Shown here: piece after piece, positions 8,277 to 18,182 of the stretch
Layout: each line of letters begins with the position of its first letter
Numbering within the stretch: position 1 is the stretch's first letter
Assembly: GCA_036389715.1 (NCBI GenBank)
Contig: DASVWH010000250.1
Location: 1 to 20,480 of the forward strand
Length of the DNA: 20,480 bases
Direction: 5' to 3'
Origin: DASVWH01 sp036389715
Lineage (GTDB): Bacteria; Acidobacteriota; Blastocatellia; Pyrinomonadales; Pyrinomonadaceae
Made by a program: the position numbers and the translations under genes
The notes under the pieces: generated by a model
The model's input: only the letters and a program-made list of their open reading frames with translations
What the model was told of the DNA's origin: nothing
Database searches by the model: none

Positions 8277-8359
8277 AAAGCAGGGGCCGGGTGGCGTAGG
8301 TCGGAGGCCGGTAAAAAGGCTTTGCAGACCCCGTTCCCGTTCCCAACCCCTAAAAAGCC

Positions 8360-9289
8360 ATGCTGTTCATCATCACCATTTCCACTTTCGTCTGTATCAC
8401 GTTTGGCGTGCTCGGCATTTACTGGCTGATCTATCGCCCGCAGAGCGCGGCGACCGAGAGGCTCAAGAAGATGGGCCAGGCGGGCGGCGCTGCGAGCGTC
8501 TCCGCTCCCGCCCTTGACGAGCGCCCGGTGACGGAATTTGCAGAGCGCCTGGCGGCCCCCTTGAGCCGCCTGGTCCCGCCATCGGCGGCCGAGGCGCGCA
8601 AGCTGCAAAAGCTCCTCATGCAGGCGGGCTTTCGCGGGCCGAACGCGCCCATCATCTATCGCGCGGTTCAATTGACGATGCTCGCTGCATTCCCCGGCGC
8701 GGTGGCGCTCGGCTGCGCACTGATGGCGCGCCCGCTCAACAGCGCGCTGACCTGGATTCTGCTGGGCTTCATCGCGGGGTTCTTCCTGCCGCGCTTCGCC
8801 CTGAACAAGATGATTCGCAATCGCCAGTTGCGCGTGCGCTGGGGCCTGGCCGACGCGCTCGATCTGATGGTCGTCTCCATCGAAGCCGGGCTCGGACTGA
8901 ACGCGGCCATGCAGCGCATCAGCGAAGAGCTGAAGGATGTTCACAGGGACATCAGCAAAGAGTTTGAGCTGGCGAACCTGGAGATCAGGGTCGGGCGCGA
9001 CCGCGACGAAGCCCTGCGCAACCTGGCCGAGCGCACAGGGGTCGAGGACCTGCGCAGCCTCGTCGCCATGTTGATTCAGGCCGACCGCTTCGGGACATCC
9101 ATCGCGCGGGCCGTGCGCGTCTTCTCCGACAGCCTGCGCACGAAGCGCCGCCAGCGCGCCGAGCAGGCCGCGCAGAAGGCCGCCGTCAAGCTGCTCTTCC
9201 CGCTCGCCTGCTTTCTCTTCCCGACGCTCTTTATCGCCATCCTCGGGCCCGCGGCGCTCAACCTGATTGATACCCTCGGCAACATGTAA
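8360..9289 (+). CDS. tadC: Tad pilus inner-membrane platform protein TadC
   Basis: A 309-residue T2SF-type protein, paralogous to TadB. A helix at 3-24, two helices around 103-145, the platform domain (about 160-280) with LADALDLMVVSIEAGLGLNA and ADRFGTSIARAVRVFSDSLR, and a C-terminal hydrophobic segment (about 277-298, LLFPLACFLFPTLFIAILGP) fit the TadC family. It should pair with TadB at the inner membrane. An 83-base gap containing the doubled CCGTTCCCGTTCCC-like word separates it from tadB. Its TAA stop overlaps the AAAGGAG ribosome binding site of the next gene, so the two are translated from one message. Confidence 0.93.
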   Translation: MLFIITISTFVCITFGVLGIYWLIYRPQSAATERLKKMGQAGGAASVSAPALDERPVTEFAERLAAPLSRLVPPSAAEARKLQKLLMQAGFRGPNAPIIYRAVQLTMLAAFPGAVALGCALMARPLNSALTWILLGFIAGFFLPRFALNKMIRNRQLRVRWGLADALDLMVVSIEAGLGLNAAMQRISEELKDVHRDISKEFELANLEIRVGRDRDEALRNLAERTGVEDLRSLVAMLIQADRFGTSIARAVRVFSDSLRTKRRQRAEQAAQKAAVKLLFPLACFLFPTLFIAILGPAALNLIDTLGNM

Positions 9290-9304
9290 AGGAGTCTACG
9301 AGTT

Positions 9305-10270
9305 ATGCCTAAACGCACCATCATCGCCATCGCCATCGCCATCAGCCTCTGCTTCGGCGCGACCGCCTTCTGGAGCGCGCAGACGACCGAGCGCGACGGA
9401 GACGCCGACGCCAACGTCGTGACGGATGCAGGCTCTGCCGCGGGCAGCAGCGAGGTCAAGAAGAAGGAGGGCAACCGCATCGCACGCATCCTGACCTCGC
9501 CCTTCCGCGCCGTCAAGCGGCTCTTCGGCGGAGGCAAGGACGACGGGAAGCTGCAACACCTGTCCGAAAAGGACGTGGCGAACTTCCAGAGCACGGGCAT
9601 GATGCGCGTTGACGACAGCCGTTCTCCGGCCGAAGCGAAGCCGAGCGCAGGGGGAAGCGCCAGAGAGCATCTAGCGCAGGGCCGCGCCATGCTCTCGCTC
9701 GGGCGCGTTAACGAAGCTATTGCGGAACTCTCGCTCGCCTCTTCGCTCGACCCGAACCTGGCCGAAGCGGGCAACCTGCTCGGCCTCGCCTACGACCGCA
9801 AGGGAATGCACGAGCGTGCGCGCGAGGCTTACGGTCATGCGCTGCGGGCCGGGCCGGAAGACGCGCAGACGCTCAATAATCTGGGCTTCTCGCTCTACCA
9901 GAACGGCAACTACCGGGCGGCCGTTGACAAGCTCAAGCGCGCAGCGCGCCTCGCGCCCACCGACCAGCGCATCATGAATAACCTGGCGCTGGCGCAGTGT
10001 CGGCTAGGCAAGTATGACGATGCCTTCAAGAGCTTCGCGCGCGCGGGCGGCGAATTGACCGGGCGGCTGAACACGGCCGCGATGCTCGAACGCCTCGGCC
10101 GCGACGAAGAGGCGATCAATCATTACGAGGCCGCGCGCCGTCTTCAGCCGAAATCCTCGGCCACGCTGCGCCGCCTCGCGGACCTCTATCACAAAGTAGG
10201 GAAGCTGGACCAATGGCAGGCCACCAGCCAGGCCCTCTCCGAGCTTGAGCACGAGATGGCGGCCAAATAG
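9305..10270 (+). CDS. tadD: TPR repeat protein in the TadD position
   Basis: A 321-residue exported protein with about five tetratricopeptide repeats. A signal or anchor helix spans about residues 5-22; no good lipobox is present, although TadD of other species is often a lipoprotein. A low-complexity basic linker (about 45-115) precedes the repeats (about 118-310), with recurring patterns such as AEAGNLLGLAYDRKGMHERA and AQTLNNLGFSLYQNGNYRAA. TadD helps the secretin assemble. AAAGGAG at 9288-9294 overlaps the tadC stop, giving tight coupling. The gene position supports the tadD call; the TPR fold by itself is not specific. Confidence 0.82.
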   Translation: MPKRTIIAIAIAISLCFGATAFWSAQTTERDGDADANVVTDAGSAAGSSEVKKKEGNRIARILTSPFRAVKRLFGGGKDDGKLQHLSEKDVANFQSTGMMRVDDSRSPAEAKPSAGGSAREHLAQGRAMLSLGRVNEAIAELSLASSLDPNLAEAGNLLGLAYDRKGMHERAREAYGHALRAGPEDAQTLNNLGFSLYQNGNYRAAVDKLKRAARLAPTDQRIMNNLALAQCRLGKYDDAFKSFARAGGELTGRLNTAAMLERLGRDEEAINHYEAARRLQPKSSATLRRLADLYHKVGKLDQWQATSQALSELEHEMAAK

Positions 10271-10273
10271 AAA

Positions 10274-10372
10274 GCTCAAGGTTCAAGGTTCAAAGTCAGA
10301 TTCACACCCGGGTCTCGAACCCGGAACTCGGAACCCGGAACCCGCAACTCTGAACCTTGAGCCTTGAACCTT
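10274..10372. repeat. Heptamer tandem repeats (GAACCYK) with inverted left arm
   Basis: Eight units of seven bases run through 10317-10372 (GAACCCG, GAACTCG, GAACCCG, GAACCCG, CAACTCT, GAACCTT, GAGCCTT, GAACCTT). The left part 10275-10295 holds two AAGGTTC units in the opposite sense. The left arm can pair with 10351-10369. The block lies between tadD and the AAA ATPase gene and ends shortly before that gene's GGAGG ribosome binding site at 10382-10386. It resembles the blocks at 4454 and 7221 in design but uses a different word. Confidence 0.85.
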
Positions 10373-10397
10373 AAAATCGCCGGAGGGAATTATTCAC

Positions 10398-11747
10398 ATG
10401 ACGCATACAGGGATTCTGACGCGCGCGGAGATCGAGAGCATGGGGCCGCCCGTGCCGGACGAGGTTGCGGACACGGGTGTCTCGGAGGGCTTTCTCTGCG
10501 AGCTTGCGCTCAAGCACGTCGCGATGCTCTCAGAGCCGACGACGGCGGCGGTTGCCGAAAGAATGCGGCTGCCGCGCACTCTGGCCGAAGAGCTTTTGCA
10601 GGCGCTCTACCGCGAGAAGTTAATCGAGGTGCGCTTACAAACGACGGCCGGTTCGACGCGCTACGCGATGCTCGATCACGGCTGGCAGCGCCTGGCGCGT
10701 TTGCAGGCGATGTGCGGCTACACGGGCCCGGCTCCGGTCTCGCTCAAAGACTATTCGCACATGATGCGCCTTCAGGCCATCCCTTCGCGCCCGGCTTCGA
10801 TGGAGACCGTGCGCGCGGCCTTCCGCGACCTGGTGCTGCCCGATTCCTTGTTGCAAACCCTGGGCTGCGTCATCAATTCGCGGCGGTCGCTCTTTCTCGC
10901 GGGGCTGCCGGGGACGGGGAAGACGGCCGTCGCCGAACGCATCAACGCGGCGTTGCCCGGAGCCATCTGGATTCCCTACGCGATTGAGATTGACGGCCAG
11001 ATCATCCGCGTCTTCGACGCGCACAGCCACCGCGTCGCGCCCAAAGAGCAGTTGCCAGCCGACTACGACCGCCGCTGGATACACGTCGAGCGCCCGCTGA
11101 TCGTCGTCGGCGGCGAGTTGACCCTGGAGAACACGGACCTCATCTGGAGCGATGTCGCGCGTTTTTACGAGGCCCCGTTCCAGATGAAATCCAACGGCGG
11201 CACGCTCGTGATAGACGACTTCGGACGCCAGCGCGCCGCGCCGCAGGACCTGCTCAACCGCTGGATCGTGCCGCTCGAACGCCGCGTTGACTACCTGGCG
11301 CTGCACACGGGCAAGAAGATCGAGGTCCCTTTCGAGCAGTTGGTCCTCTTCTCGACCAATCTCGAAGAGAAGGACCTGGCCGACGAAGCCTTCCTGCGCC
11401 GGATGGGTTATCGCGCCCGCGTCGAGCCGCCGACGCCCGCCGCCTACATGGAGATTTTCAAGCGCGCGGCCTACACGCGCGGCCTCAAGAGCACGCAGGC
11501 GTGCCTGGACCATCTCCTGAATAACTACATGATCGAGCACCGGCAGATGAAGGCCTGCGAGCCGCGCGACCTGCTCGACCGCGTGACGGATATTTGTCTC
11601 TTCGAGGGCCGCCCGCTGGAGCTGACCCCGAAGCTGATTGACCTGGCCTGGCGCAACTACTTCGGCACTGCGCACGGCTTCTCGACGCAGCCCCCGGCGC
11701 AACCCGCCAGGGCGGAACAGCACGTCGAAGAGCCGCTGCAAATCTGA
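10398..11747 (+). CDS. AAA-type ATPase with N-terminal winged-helix-like region, Tad-associated
   Basis: A 449-residue cytoplasmic protein. The N-terminal part (about 28-105) reads like a winged helix: LALKHVAMLSEPTTAAVAER, then LPRTLAEELLQALYREKLIE and TRYAMLDHGWQRL. The ATPase core carries Walker A GLPGTGKTA (169-177), Walker B GGTLVIDDFGRQ (267-278), a sensor-1-like LFSTN (317-321) and a basic EAFLRRMGYR segment (330-339) that could supply a trans-acting Arg. The overall build resembles MoxR-like AAA proteins. It is not part of the classical Tad set, yet it follows tadD in the same direction with a good GGAGG site, and a terminator-like hairpin comes after it, so it appears to belong to this operon. 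Function unknown; regulation or remodelling of pilus parts are both open. Confidence 0.78.
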   Translation: MTHTGILTRAEIESMGPPVPDEVADTGVSEGFLCELALKHVAMLSEPTTAAVAERMRLPRTLAEELLQALYREKLIEVRLQTTAGSTRYAMLDHGWQRLARLQAMCGYTGPAPVSLKDYSHMMRLQAIPSRPASMETVRAAFRDLVLPDSLLQTLGCVINSRRSLFLAGLPGTGKTAVAERINAALPGAIWIPYAIEIDGQIIRVFDAHSHRVAPKEQLPADYDRRWIHVERPLIVVGGELTLENTDLIWSDVARFYEAPFQMKSNGGTLVIDDFGRQRAAPQDLLNRWIVPLERRVDYLALHTGKKIEVPFEQLVLFSTNLEEKDLADEAFLRRMGYRARVEPPTPAAYMEIFKRAAYTRGLKSTQACLDHLLNNYMIEHRQMKACEPRDLLDRVTDICLFEGRPLELTPKLIDLAWRNYFGTAHGFSTQPPAQPARAEQHVEEPLQI

Positions 11748-11764
11748 GCCCGTCTGAGACCTGA

Positions 11765-11791
11765 GCGGCGCTCCGCCGGACCGAGCGCCGC
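11765..11791 (+). terminator. Terminator-like hairpin after the AAA ATPase gene
   Basis: GCGGCGCTC (11765-11773) and GAGCGCCGC (11783-11791) form a perfect nine-pair GC stem with a nine-base loop. A weak T run (TGTTTT at 11802-11807) follows about ten bases later. The position, 17 bases after the stop, suggests the end of the Tad operon. The missing close U-tract lowers confidence in intrinsic termination. Confidence 0.55.
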
Positions 11792-11866
11792 CGGGCCACA
11801 CTGTTTTCCCTTGAGCCTTTGCGAGACCGGGCGCCTGACCCTGATCTCTTTTTGAGTAGCAGAAAG

Positions 11867-13144
11867 ATGAACCCGATGACCCGATTATCCCTCTTCGCGC
11901 GCATGAGCGTTCTCCCCGGACTGGCCCTGCTGGTCTGCGGCGGGCTGACGCCCGTCTTCTCGCAGGGCCTCGCGGCCGCCACGACGCCCGCCGCACGCCT
12001 GGCCGTCGCCAACTCTGCGCGGCCGCCGACGCGCACCGCCGCCGCAAAGCAGCCCTCCAACGGCGCGCGGCGTAACCGGCCGATGGTCAGGGTTCGCGCG
12101 CGTGCGGGCGATACGCTGAACGTCATGGCGGACCGCTTCGGCGTGACGGCGGAAGAGATCGCGCGGCTCAATGGCATCGTCGCCACCGCGCGCGTCGAGC
12201 CCGGACAGGAGTTGATGATTCCGCTGCCGCAGCCCGGCGTCCCTGCCGCACTGAGCGCGCAGGCGCTCTCCCGTCGTGAGGTCGGAAATCCGTCCGGCTC
12301 TCCCGACGAATCCGCGTCCGAGACCGGCGCGGCCTGGGAGAACGTGCAGGGAGTCTGGTTCAGGAGCGGAAGCGGCTCGCGTCCGGTCTTGGCCGCAGGC
12401 CGAGGCGAGCGCGTTCAGGGTGGAAACAACGCTCAACAGACTGCCCCCGCATCGTCGTTGGCCAGGGTCGTAGAGGTGAGCGACGCGCTACGCAGCACGG
12501 CGGCCCGCCCCGTCTGGATTTACATGGTCGGCGGCGCGCGGGTCGAAGCCGACGACGTGACGGAGACGGCCGACGGGGCCTGGTACAGGCGCGGCAATCT
12601 CTCCATCTTCATCGAGCGCGCGCGCATCGAGCGCATCGAGCGTGAGCCGGTCGAGACGGCCTCCAACCCGTCGCCCTCCTGGACGGAGCGCGGCTGGAGC
12701 ACCGGTAACCCGAAGTTCGACGCGCTCATCAAGGAGAGCGGCGCGCGCTACGGCGTTGACCCTTACCTGATCTTCTGCGTGATGGAGCAGGAGTCGCAAT
12801 TCAAGCCGCGCATCGTCTCGCCGAAGGGCGCGCGCGGGCTGATGCAGTTGATGCCGGGAACGGGTGCGCGGTTCGGCGTGCGCCGCCCCTTCGACCCGGC
12901 GGAAAATATCATGGGCGGGACGCGCTATCTCAAACAACTGCTCGAACAGTTTAACGGGCGCGTGGATTTGGTGCTCGCCGGTTATAACGCGGGCGAGGGC
13001 GCTGTGCTCAAGTACGGCGGCAGCGTCCCGCCCTACAAAGAGACGCGCAACTACGTTAAGCGCATCAGCGCGCGCTACGCCAAAGGGCAGACGCCCGCCG
13101 CGGCTCCGGCAGCGGTAGCCGCTGCAACGTCGCCTTTGCGCTGA
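11867..13144 (+). CDS. LysM and lytic transglycosylase (SLT) domain protein
   Basis: A 425-residue exported muramidase-like protein. A signal peptide (about 1-38, ending near FSQGLAA) is followed by a LysM peptidoglycan-binding domain (about 74-119, RARAGDTLNVMADRFGVTAE), a variable linker with a small SH3-like strand-rich segment (about 215-260), and an SLT/Slt70-type transglycosylase domain (about 284-400). Catalytic Glu309 sits in CVMEQESQF, and the family motifs GARGLMQLMP and LVLAGYNAGEGAV are intact. It cleaves glycan strands in the periplasm; next to a Tad locus it may make room for the pilus, as MltE/Slt-like enzymes do for other envelope machines (inference). I chose ATG 11867; an upstream TTG at 11819 would add 16 charged residues before the signal peptide. 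LysM-plus-SLT is the MltD-like build, though the order here is reversed relative to MltD. Confidence 0.88.
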   Translation: MNPMTRLSLFARMSVLPGLALLVCGGLTPVFSQGLAAATTPAARLAVANSARPPTRTAAAKQPSNGARRNRPMVRVRARAGDTLNVMADRFGVTAEEIARLNGIVATARVEPGQELMIPLPQPGVPAALSAQALSRREVGNPSGSPDESASETGAAWENVQGVWFRSGSGSRPVLAAGRGERVQGGNNAQQTAPASSLARVVEVSDALRSTAARPVWIYMVGGARVEADDVTETADGAWYRRGNLSIFIERARIERIEREPVETASNPSPSWTERGWSTGNPKFDALIKESGARYGVDPYLIFCVMEQESQFKPRIVSPKGARGLMQLMPGTGARFGVRRPFDPAENIMGGTRYLKQLLEQFNGRVDLVLAGYNAGEGAVLKYGGSVPPYKETRNYVKRISARYAKGQTPAAAPAAVAAATSPLR

Positions 13145-13160
13145 CGGCGTTAATCAATTA

Positions 13161-13196
13161 CCGGCGGTCGGCTCTGCTCTGTGCAGACCGCGCCGG
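13161..13196 (+). terminator. Hairpin after the transglycosylase gene
   Basis: CCGGC (13161-13165) and GGTC (13166-13169) pair with GACC (13086+100, i.e. 13186-13189) and GCCGG (13192-13196), with a two-base bulge and a 16-base loop. There is no T run. It may stop or pause transcription between two genes that are 92 bases apart. Confidence 0.3.
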
Positions 13197-13236
13197 AGAG
13201 TCTTGAAGCCTGGCTTGCCTGGAACATGAACGTGCT

Positions 13237-14007
13237 ATGAAGAACTGTTTAGTGAAACTCGCCTTCGCCTTCGCCCTCTGCCTCTGCCAGGGTTTTTACG
13301 CCGTGCAGGCGCAAGCGCCGCAGAGAACCGAAGCGCCGCTGACCAATAGCTCCATCATCAAGCTGGTGCGCGCCGGATTCAAAGAGAAGACGGTCATCGC
13401 CATCATCAGAACCAGGCCCGCTTCGTTTGAGCTCTCCCCTGATCGCTTGATCGAGCTTAAACGCGGCGGCGTCAGCGAGACCATCATTCTCGCCATGCTG
13501 GCCACGGAAGGCGACTCTGCATCGGCGGCCGCGGACGAGTGGGGCGACGACCCCTTCTTCAACGATTCGGGCGGCCCGAGGCCCGCCGGAAAGCAGAGGG
13601 CAGGCAATGACGGCGGGACTGACATCTTCGGGATAAGCGGCGGCTCCAGCAGCCGCACGCGGCAGCGCGCCGGAAACGGCACGAGCGGCGGCGACACGCA
13701 GGCGACTGGCAGCGCCTCTGTCCGCATCCTGCGCCCCCCTCTCGAAGCGGGCGCGGGGCCGAAGCTCGAAAAGACGCCGACGCTGACCAACGATTCAATC
13801 GTCGAGCTGGTCGAGGCAGGCTTTTCCGAGGGCACGATCATTCGCCGCATCGAACAGTCGCCCGCCGAGTTCGACTTGAGCCCGCCGAAGCTGGCGGAGC
13901 TGCGCCGCCGCCGCGTCAGCGACCGGATCATCGCCGCCATGAGCGCCGTCATGGGAGACGACCCGGCGCAGTCCGCGCCGCCCGCCGCGGGTAAGTCCGG
14001 CCAATGA
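13237..14007 (+). CDS. Exported protein with two copies of a small helical repeat, function unknown
   Basis: A 256-residue protein with a signal peptide (about 1-26, cleavage near VQAQA). Residues 35-89 and 183-238 are two copies of one domain of about 55 residues: LTNSSIIKLVRAGFKEKTVI...FELSPDRLIELKRGGVSETII and LTNDSIVELVEAGFSEGTII...FDLSPPKLAELRRRRVSDRII. The pattern predicts three short helices and looks like a recurring module of exported bacterial proteins, for which I know no function. A Gly/Ser-rich linker (about 95-180) separates the copies. The gene lies between the transglycosylase and the VWFA protein, all in the same direction, so a cell-envelope role is likely but unproven. Confidence 0.72.
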   Translation: MKNCLVKLAFAFALCLCQGFYAVQAQAPQRTEAPLTNSSIIKLVRAGFKEKTVIAIIRTRPASFELSPDRLIELKRGGVSETIILAMLATEGDSASAAADEWGDDPFFNDSGGPRPAGKQRAGNDGGTDIFGISGGSSSRTRQRAGNGTSGGDTQATGSASVRILRPPLEAGAGPKLEKTPTLTNDSIVELVEAGFSEGTIIRRIEQSPAEFDLSPPKLAELRRRRVSDRIIAAMSAVMGDDPAQSAPPAAGKSGQ

Positions 14008-14044
14008 GCCGTTTACCGAAACCCTTTGTCCCGCGAGAGAGAAG

Positions 14045-15112
14045 ATGAGAAGAGAGCTGGCCTTGATAATCGGTTGCCTGCTGCTGGTTTGCGCGGCGCT
14101 CGGGGCGGGCGCGCCTTCGCTGGCGCAGGGAAAGGCACAGGCGCGTGGCAGCGCCGTGCCCAGTCCGACGCCCGACGAAGGGGAGATTGAAGAGGGCGAC
14201 GTGGTCTCCGTCAGCACGACCGAAGTACTGCTGCCTGTGACCGTGCGCGATGCTGCGGGCGGGCTCGTGACGACGCTGACGCGCAAGGACTTTCGCGTCT
14301 TCGAGGACGGGCGTGAGCAGCCCCTGAGCGACCTGGCGCTGCGGCAGGTTCCGGTGGATGTCGTCCTGATGGTTGACGCCTCTTCGAGCGCCGCCGCCAA
14401 CCTTGAGGATTTCCGCCGCGCCGTCGAAGGCTTTGCCGGGCGGCTCGCGCCGGAAGACCGCGTCAGCCTCATCAAGTTCGACGACCGCGTCGAGCTGTTG
14501 CAGGACTGGACGCAGAGCCGCCTGCAACTGCGCCGCTCGCTGGCGCGCATCGTGCCGGGCGTCTTCACGCGCTTCAACGATGCGCTGTTGCTGGCGGCGC
14601 GCGAACAGTTTGCCCGTGCGCGCGGGCGGCACGCCGTCATAGTCCTGACCGACGGTATTGACAGCGGGCGCGGCTACAGCACGCTGGAAGCCGCCCTGCG
14701 AGCCCTGCTCGAAGCGCAGGCCACCGTCTACATAGTCAGCAATACGGAGATCGAGCGGCGTCGCAAGCGCGAAGAGCTGGACGTATTGCTCTCTTCGACG
14801 GACGCGCTCATTCGCTTTAACGAGTTGCGGATAGGGGATTTGCGCGAGGGGCTGCGCGTCCTGGACGCGAGCGAGCGAAACCTGGCGCAACTGACGGCCG
14901 CGACGGGCGGGCGACTCTATAAACCCGCGAGCTTCGAGGCACTGGATGCGACTTACGCGGAAGTGGCCGACGAGCTGCGCCACCAGTACGCCCTCTATTA
15001 CTCGCCGCTCAACAAGGCACGCGACGCGCGCTTTCGCCGCGTCCGCGTCCAGACGACCGACCCCACACACAAGATTTCCGCCAGAATCGGCTACTTCGCG
15101 CCCGGCAGGTGA
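14045..15112 (+). CDS. Exported VWFA-related Acidobacterial domain protein
   Basis: A 355-residue protein with a signal peptide (about 1-28) and a von Willebrand factor A domain (about 104-300). Before it comes the block TTEVLLPVTVRDAAGGLVTT and LTRKDFRVFEDGREQPL, and the end is ...RRVRVQTTDPTHKISARIGYFAPGR; both match the VWFA-related Acidobacterial domain (TIGR03436 type), a family abundant in Acidobacteriota. The metal site is complete: D111-A-S113-S-S115, a candidate Thr175 and TDG (202-204), so Mg2+-dependent ligand binding is likely. The ligand is unknown; roles in adhesion or assembly of envelope complexes fit. GAGAGAGAAG just before the ATG can act as ribosome binding site. The gap to the previous gene is 37 bases, so the two are probably cotranscribed. 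Confidence 0.88.
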   Translation: MRRELALIIGCLLLVCAALGAGAPSLAQGKAQARGSAVPSPTPDEGEIEEGDVVSVSTTEVLLPVTVRDAAGGLVTTLTRKDFRVFEDGREQPLSDLALRQVPVDVVLMVDASSSAAANLEDFRRAVEGFAGRLAPEDRVSLIKFDDRVELLQDWTQSRLQLRRSLARIVPGVFTRFNDALLLAAREQFARARGRHAVIVLTDGIDSGRGYSTLEAALRALLEAQATVYIVSNTEIERRRKREELDVLLSSTDALIRFNELRIGDLREGLRVLDASERNLAQLTAATGGRLYKPASFEALDATYAEVADELRHQYALYYSPLNKARDARFRRVRVQTTDPTHKISARIGYFAPGR

Positions 15113-15155
15113 GCCGCCGGAGCCGTCTTTTGCGATTCGAGGAACCGGTCCGCTC

Positions 15156-15446
15156 GAAACGCCCGCTCTCAAGCTGCAACAGACATCCCTCAAGGCGCGA
15201 AGGTCACCTCAGGGTCGAAAACCTATCTCCATCAGCCCGAAAGTTCCTCTCTCAAGCATAAAACTCGCACAAGCAGGCATCAAAGCTGCTCTCTCCCGGC
15301 GTAACTTCGAGACAAAAGGCTGAAAAGTTCGCTTCCAGTGGGTGAAGCCTGACTTCTCAGGAGTAAAAGCGCTCTTTGAGTGGCGAAAGGCCGTCTCTCA
15401 GGGCGGAGAGTTACTAGCGGGAGGCTTTGAGAGGGGTGCGGGCGGC
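15156..15446 (+). repeat. Degenerate 21-base tandem array with heptapeptide periodicity
   Basis: About fourteen contiguous units follow each other at 21 bases (one at 18). The unit reads roughly CGAAAAGCTCNCTCTCAGGGC, strongest in 15216-15404, where A-rich codons start at 15219, 15240, 15261, 15282, 15303, 15324, 15345, 15366 and 15387. In one frame the units give heptapeptides such as IKLAQAG, IKAALSR, VKPDFSG, VKALFEW and RKAVSQG, with Lys at position 2 and often Gly or Trp at position 7. A TGA at 15321-15323 breaks the frame; a GTG at 15342 could start a 41-codon remainder ending at 15467. No start codon with a ribosome binding site precedes the array outside the vwfA gene. It may be a decayed repeat-protein gene or a non-coding phased array. 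Confidence 0.65.
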
Positions 15447-15467
15447 AGATTCGTGTCAGAAAGGTAG

Positions 15468-16013
15468 CAAACGCCGGTCTGTCGGAGCAGTTGGGTGTCA
15501 TTCCGCTACAAGTCGTCGGGATAGCCTCTATGTGGGCTGATGTGATACATTCGCGTGCCCGGGGAAATCTCCACGGACGGCTCTTTGTGATAGATAAGCC
15601 CCGTCATTGCAGCAATTAGCCTTAGCGGTGCGGAGCGGCACGGGCATTGCTCTTGTGAGGCTGCCGTTTTGCGAACCGCACTGTGGGCGAGGTTTGATAG
15701 TCGAATAGCTCTTTAAAAGCGGGCGGGGCAGTAGGGTAAAGAAGCAGTTTGAATGCCTTTAGGCCGCCGTCGCGGCTTGCTTAAGTGCAACGGGGCGTGT
15801 AATCTCTGTCCAATTGGGGATTGTTCCGCCCGCGCTGGCTCATGACCTGACGATCACACGTTCGGCCTGGACCGGCTGTTATTTTGCCCGGTGACTTTCC
15901 GGGATTACCGCTGCGGCCTCTCTTGCGGGGTCTGCATCGCAATCACCTTGGTTCGCAAAAGATGCGCGTGCGGCCCAGTGGCAACTTTTAAACGTAGAGA
16001 AGGAAAAACATTA
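15468..16013. other. Intergenic region, leader of the radical SAM gene
   Basis: About 545 bases without a convincing gene on either strand. Base composition is less GC-biased than in the coding parts. A small hairpin (AGGCCGC 15761-15767 with GCGGCTT 15772-15778) and a weak promoter-like pair TTGCTT (15777) / TGTAAT (15798, spacer only 15) are seen; neither is convincing. AAGGA at 16000-16004 is the likely ribosome binding site of the following gene. I recognise no riboswitch or structured RNA here. Confidence 0.5.
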
Positions 16014-18050
<2,037 letters not shown>

Positions 18051-18071
18051 GGAGAGGGCCACGCGGTTTCC

Positions 18072-18119
18072 CGGATGAACCCCGCGAACATGCACGAAGG
18101 CATTCGCGGGGTTCACCCG
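18072..18119 (+). terminator. Strong hairpin after the radical SAM gene
   Basis: TGAACCCCGCGAA (18076-18088) and TTCGCGGGGTTCA (18103-18115) are a perfect 13-pair inverted repeat; three more pairs (CGG 18072-18074 with CCG 18117-18119) extend it across one mismatch. The loop is 14 bases. There is no T run after it, so it could be a factor-dependent or bidirectional terminator, or an RNA 3' stabiliser. It lies 21 bases after the stop codon. Confidence 0.6.
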
Positions 18120-18182
18120 TGCAGAGCGCCCTCGGTAGGGCAGAGACGGCCGCTTCCAGTGCCTTCAAGTGCCGCAGGGCGC

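Noticed and set aside
10299..10331. tRNA T-arm-like sequence on the minus strand (GGGTTCGAGACCC)
   Set aside because: It arises from the GAACCCG heptamer repeats. There is no acceptor stem, anticodon arm or D-arm at the right distances.
10364..10987. Open frame of 207 codons overlapping the AAA ATPase in another frame
   Set aside because: It overlaps fully the supported gene, has Arg/Gly/Ala-rich composition and no recognisable domain.
15156..15446. CRISPR array
   Set aside because: The 21-base units are contiguous and degenerate, without spacers of constant length, and no cas gene is near.
15280..15501. Minus-strand frame of 73 codons across the 21-base array
   Set aside because: Its Leu/Arg/Ser-rich product is the antisense of the repeat units; no start signal or family likeness is seen.
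15891..16013. Upstream GTG start of the radical SAM protein
   Set aside because: The extra 41 residues are Cys/Arg-rich and look like translated leader. ATG 16014 has a ribosome binding site and begins the family-like sequence.
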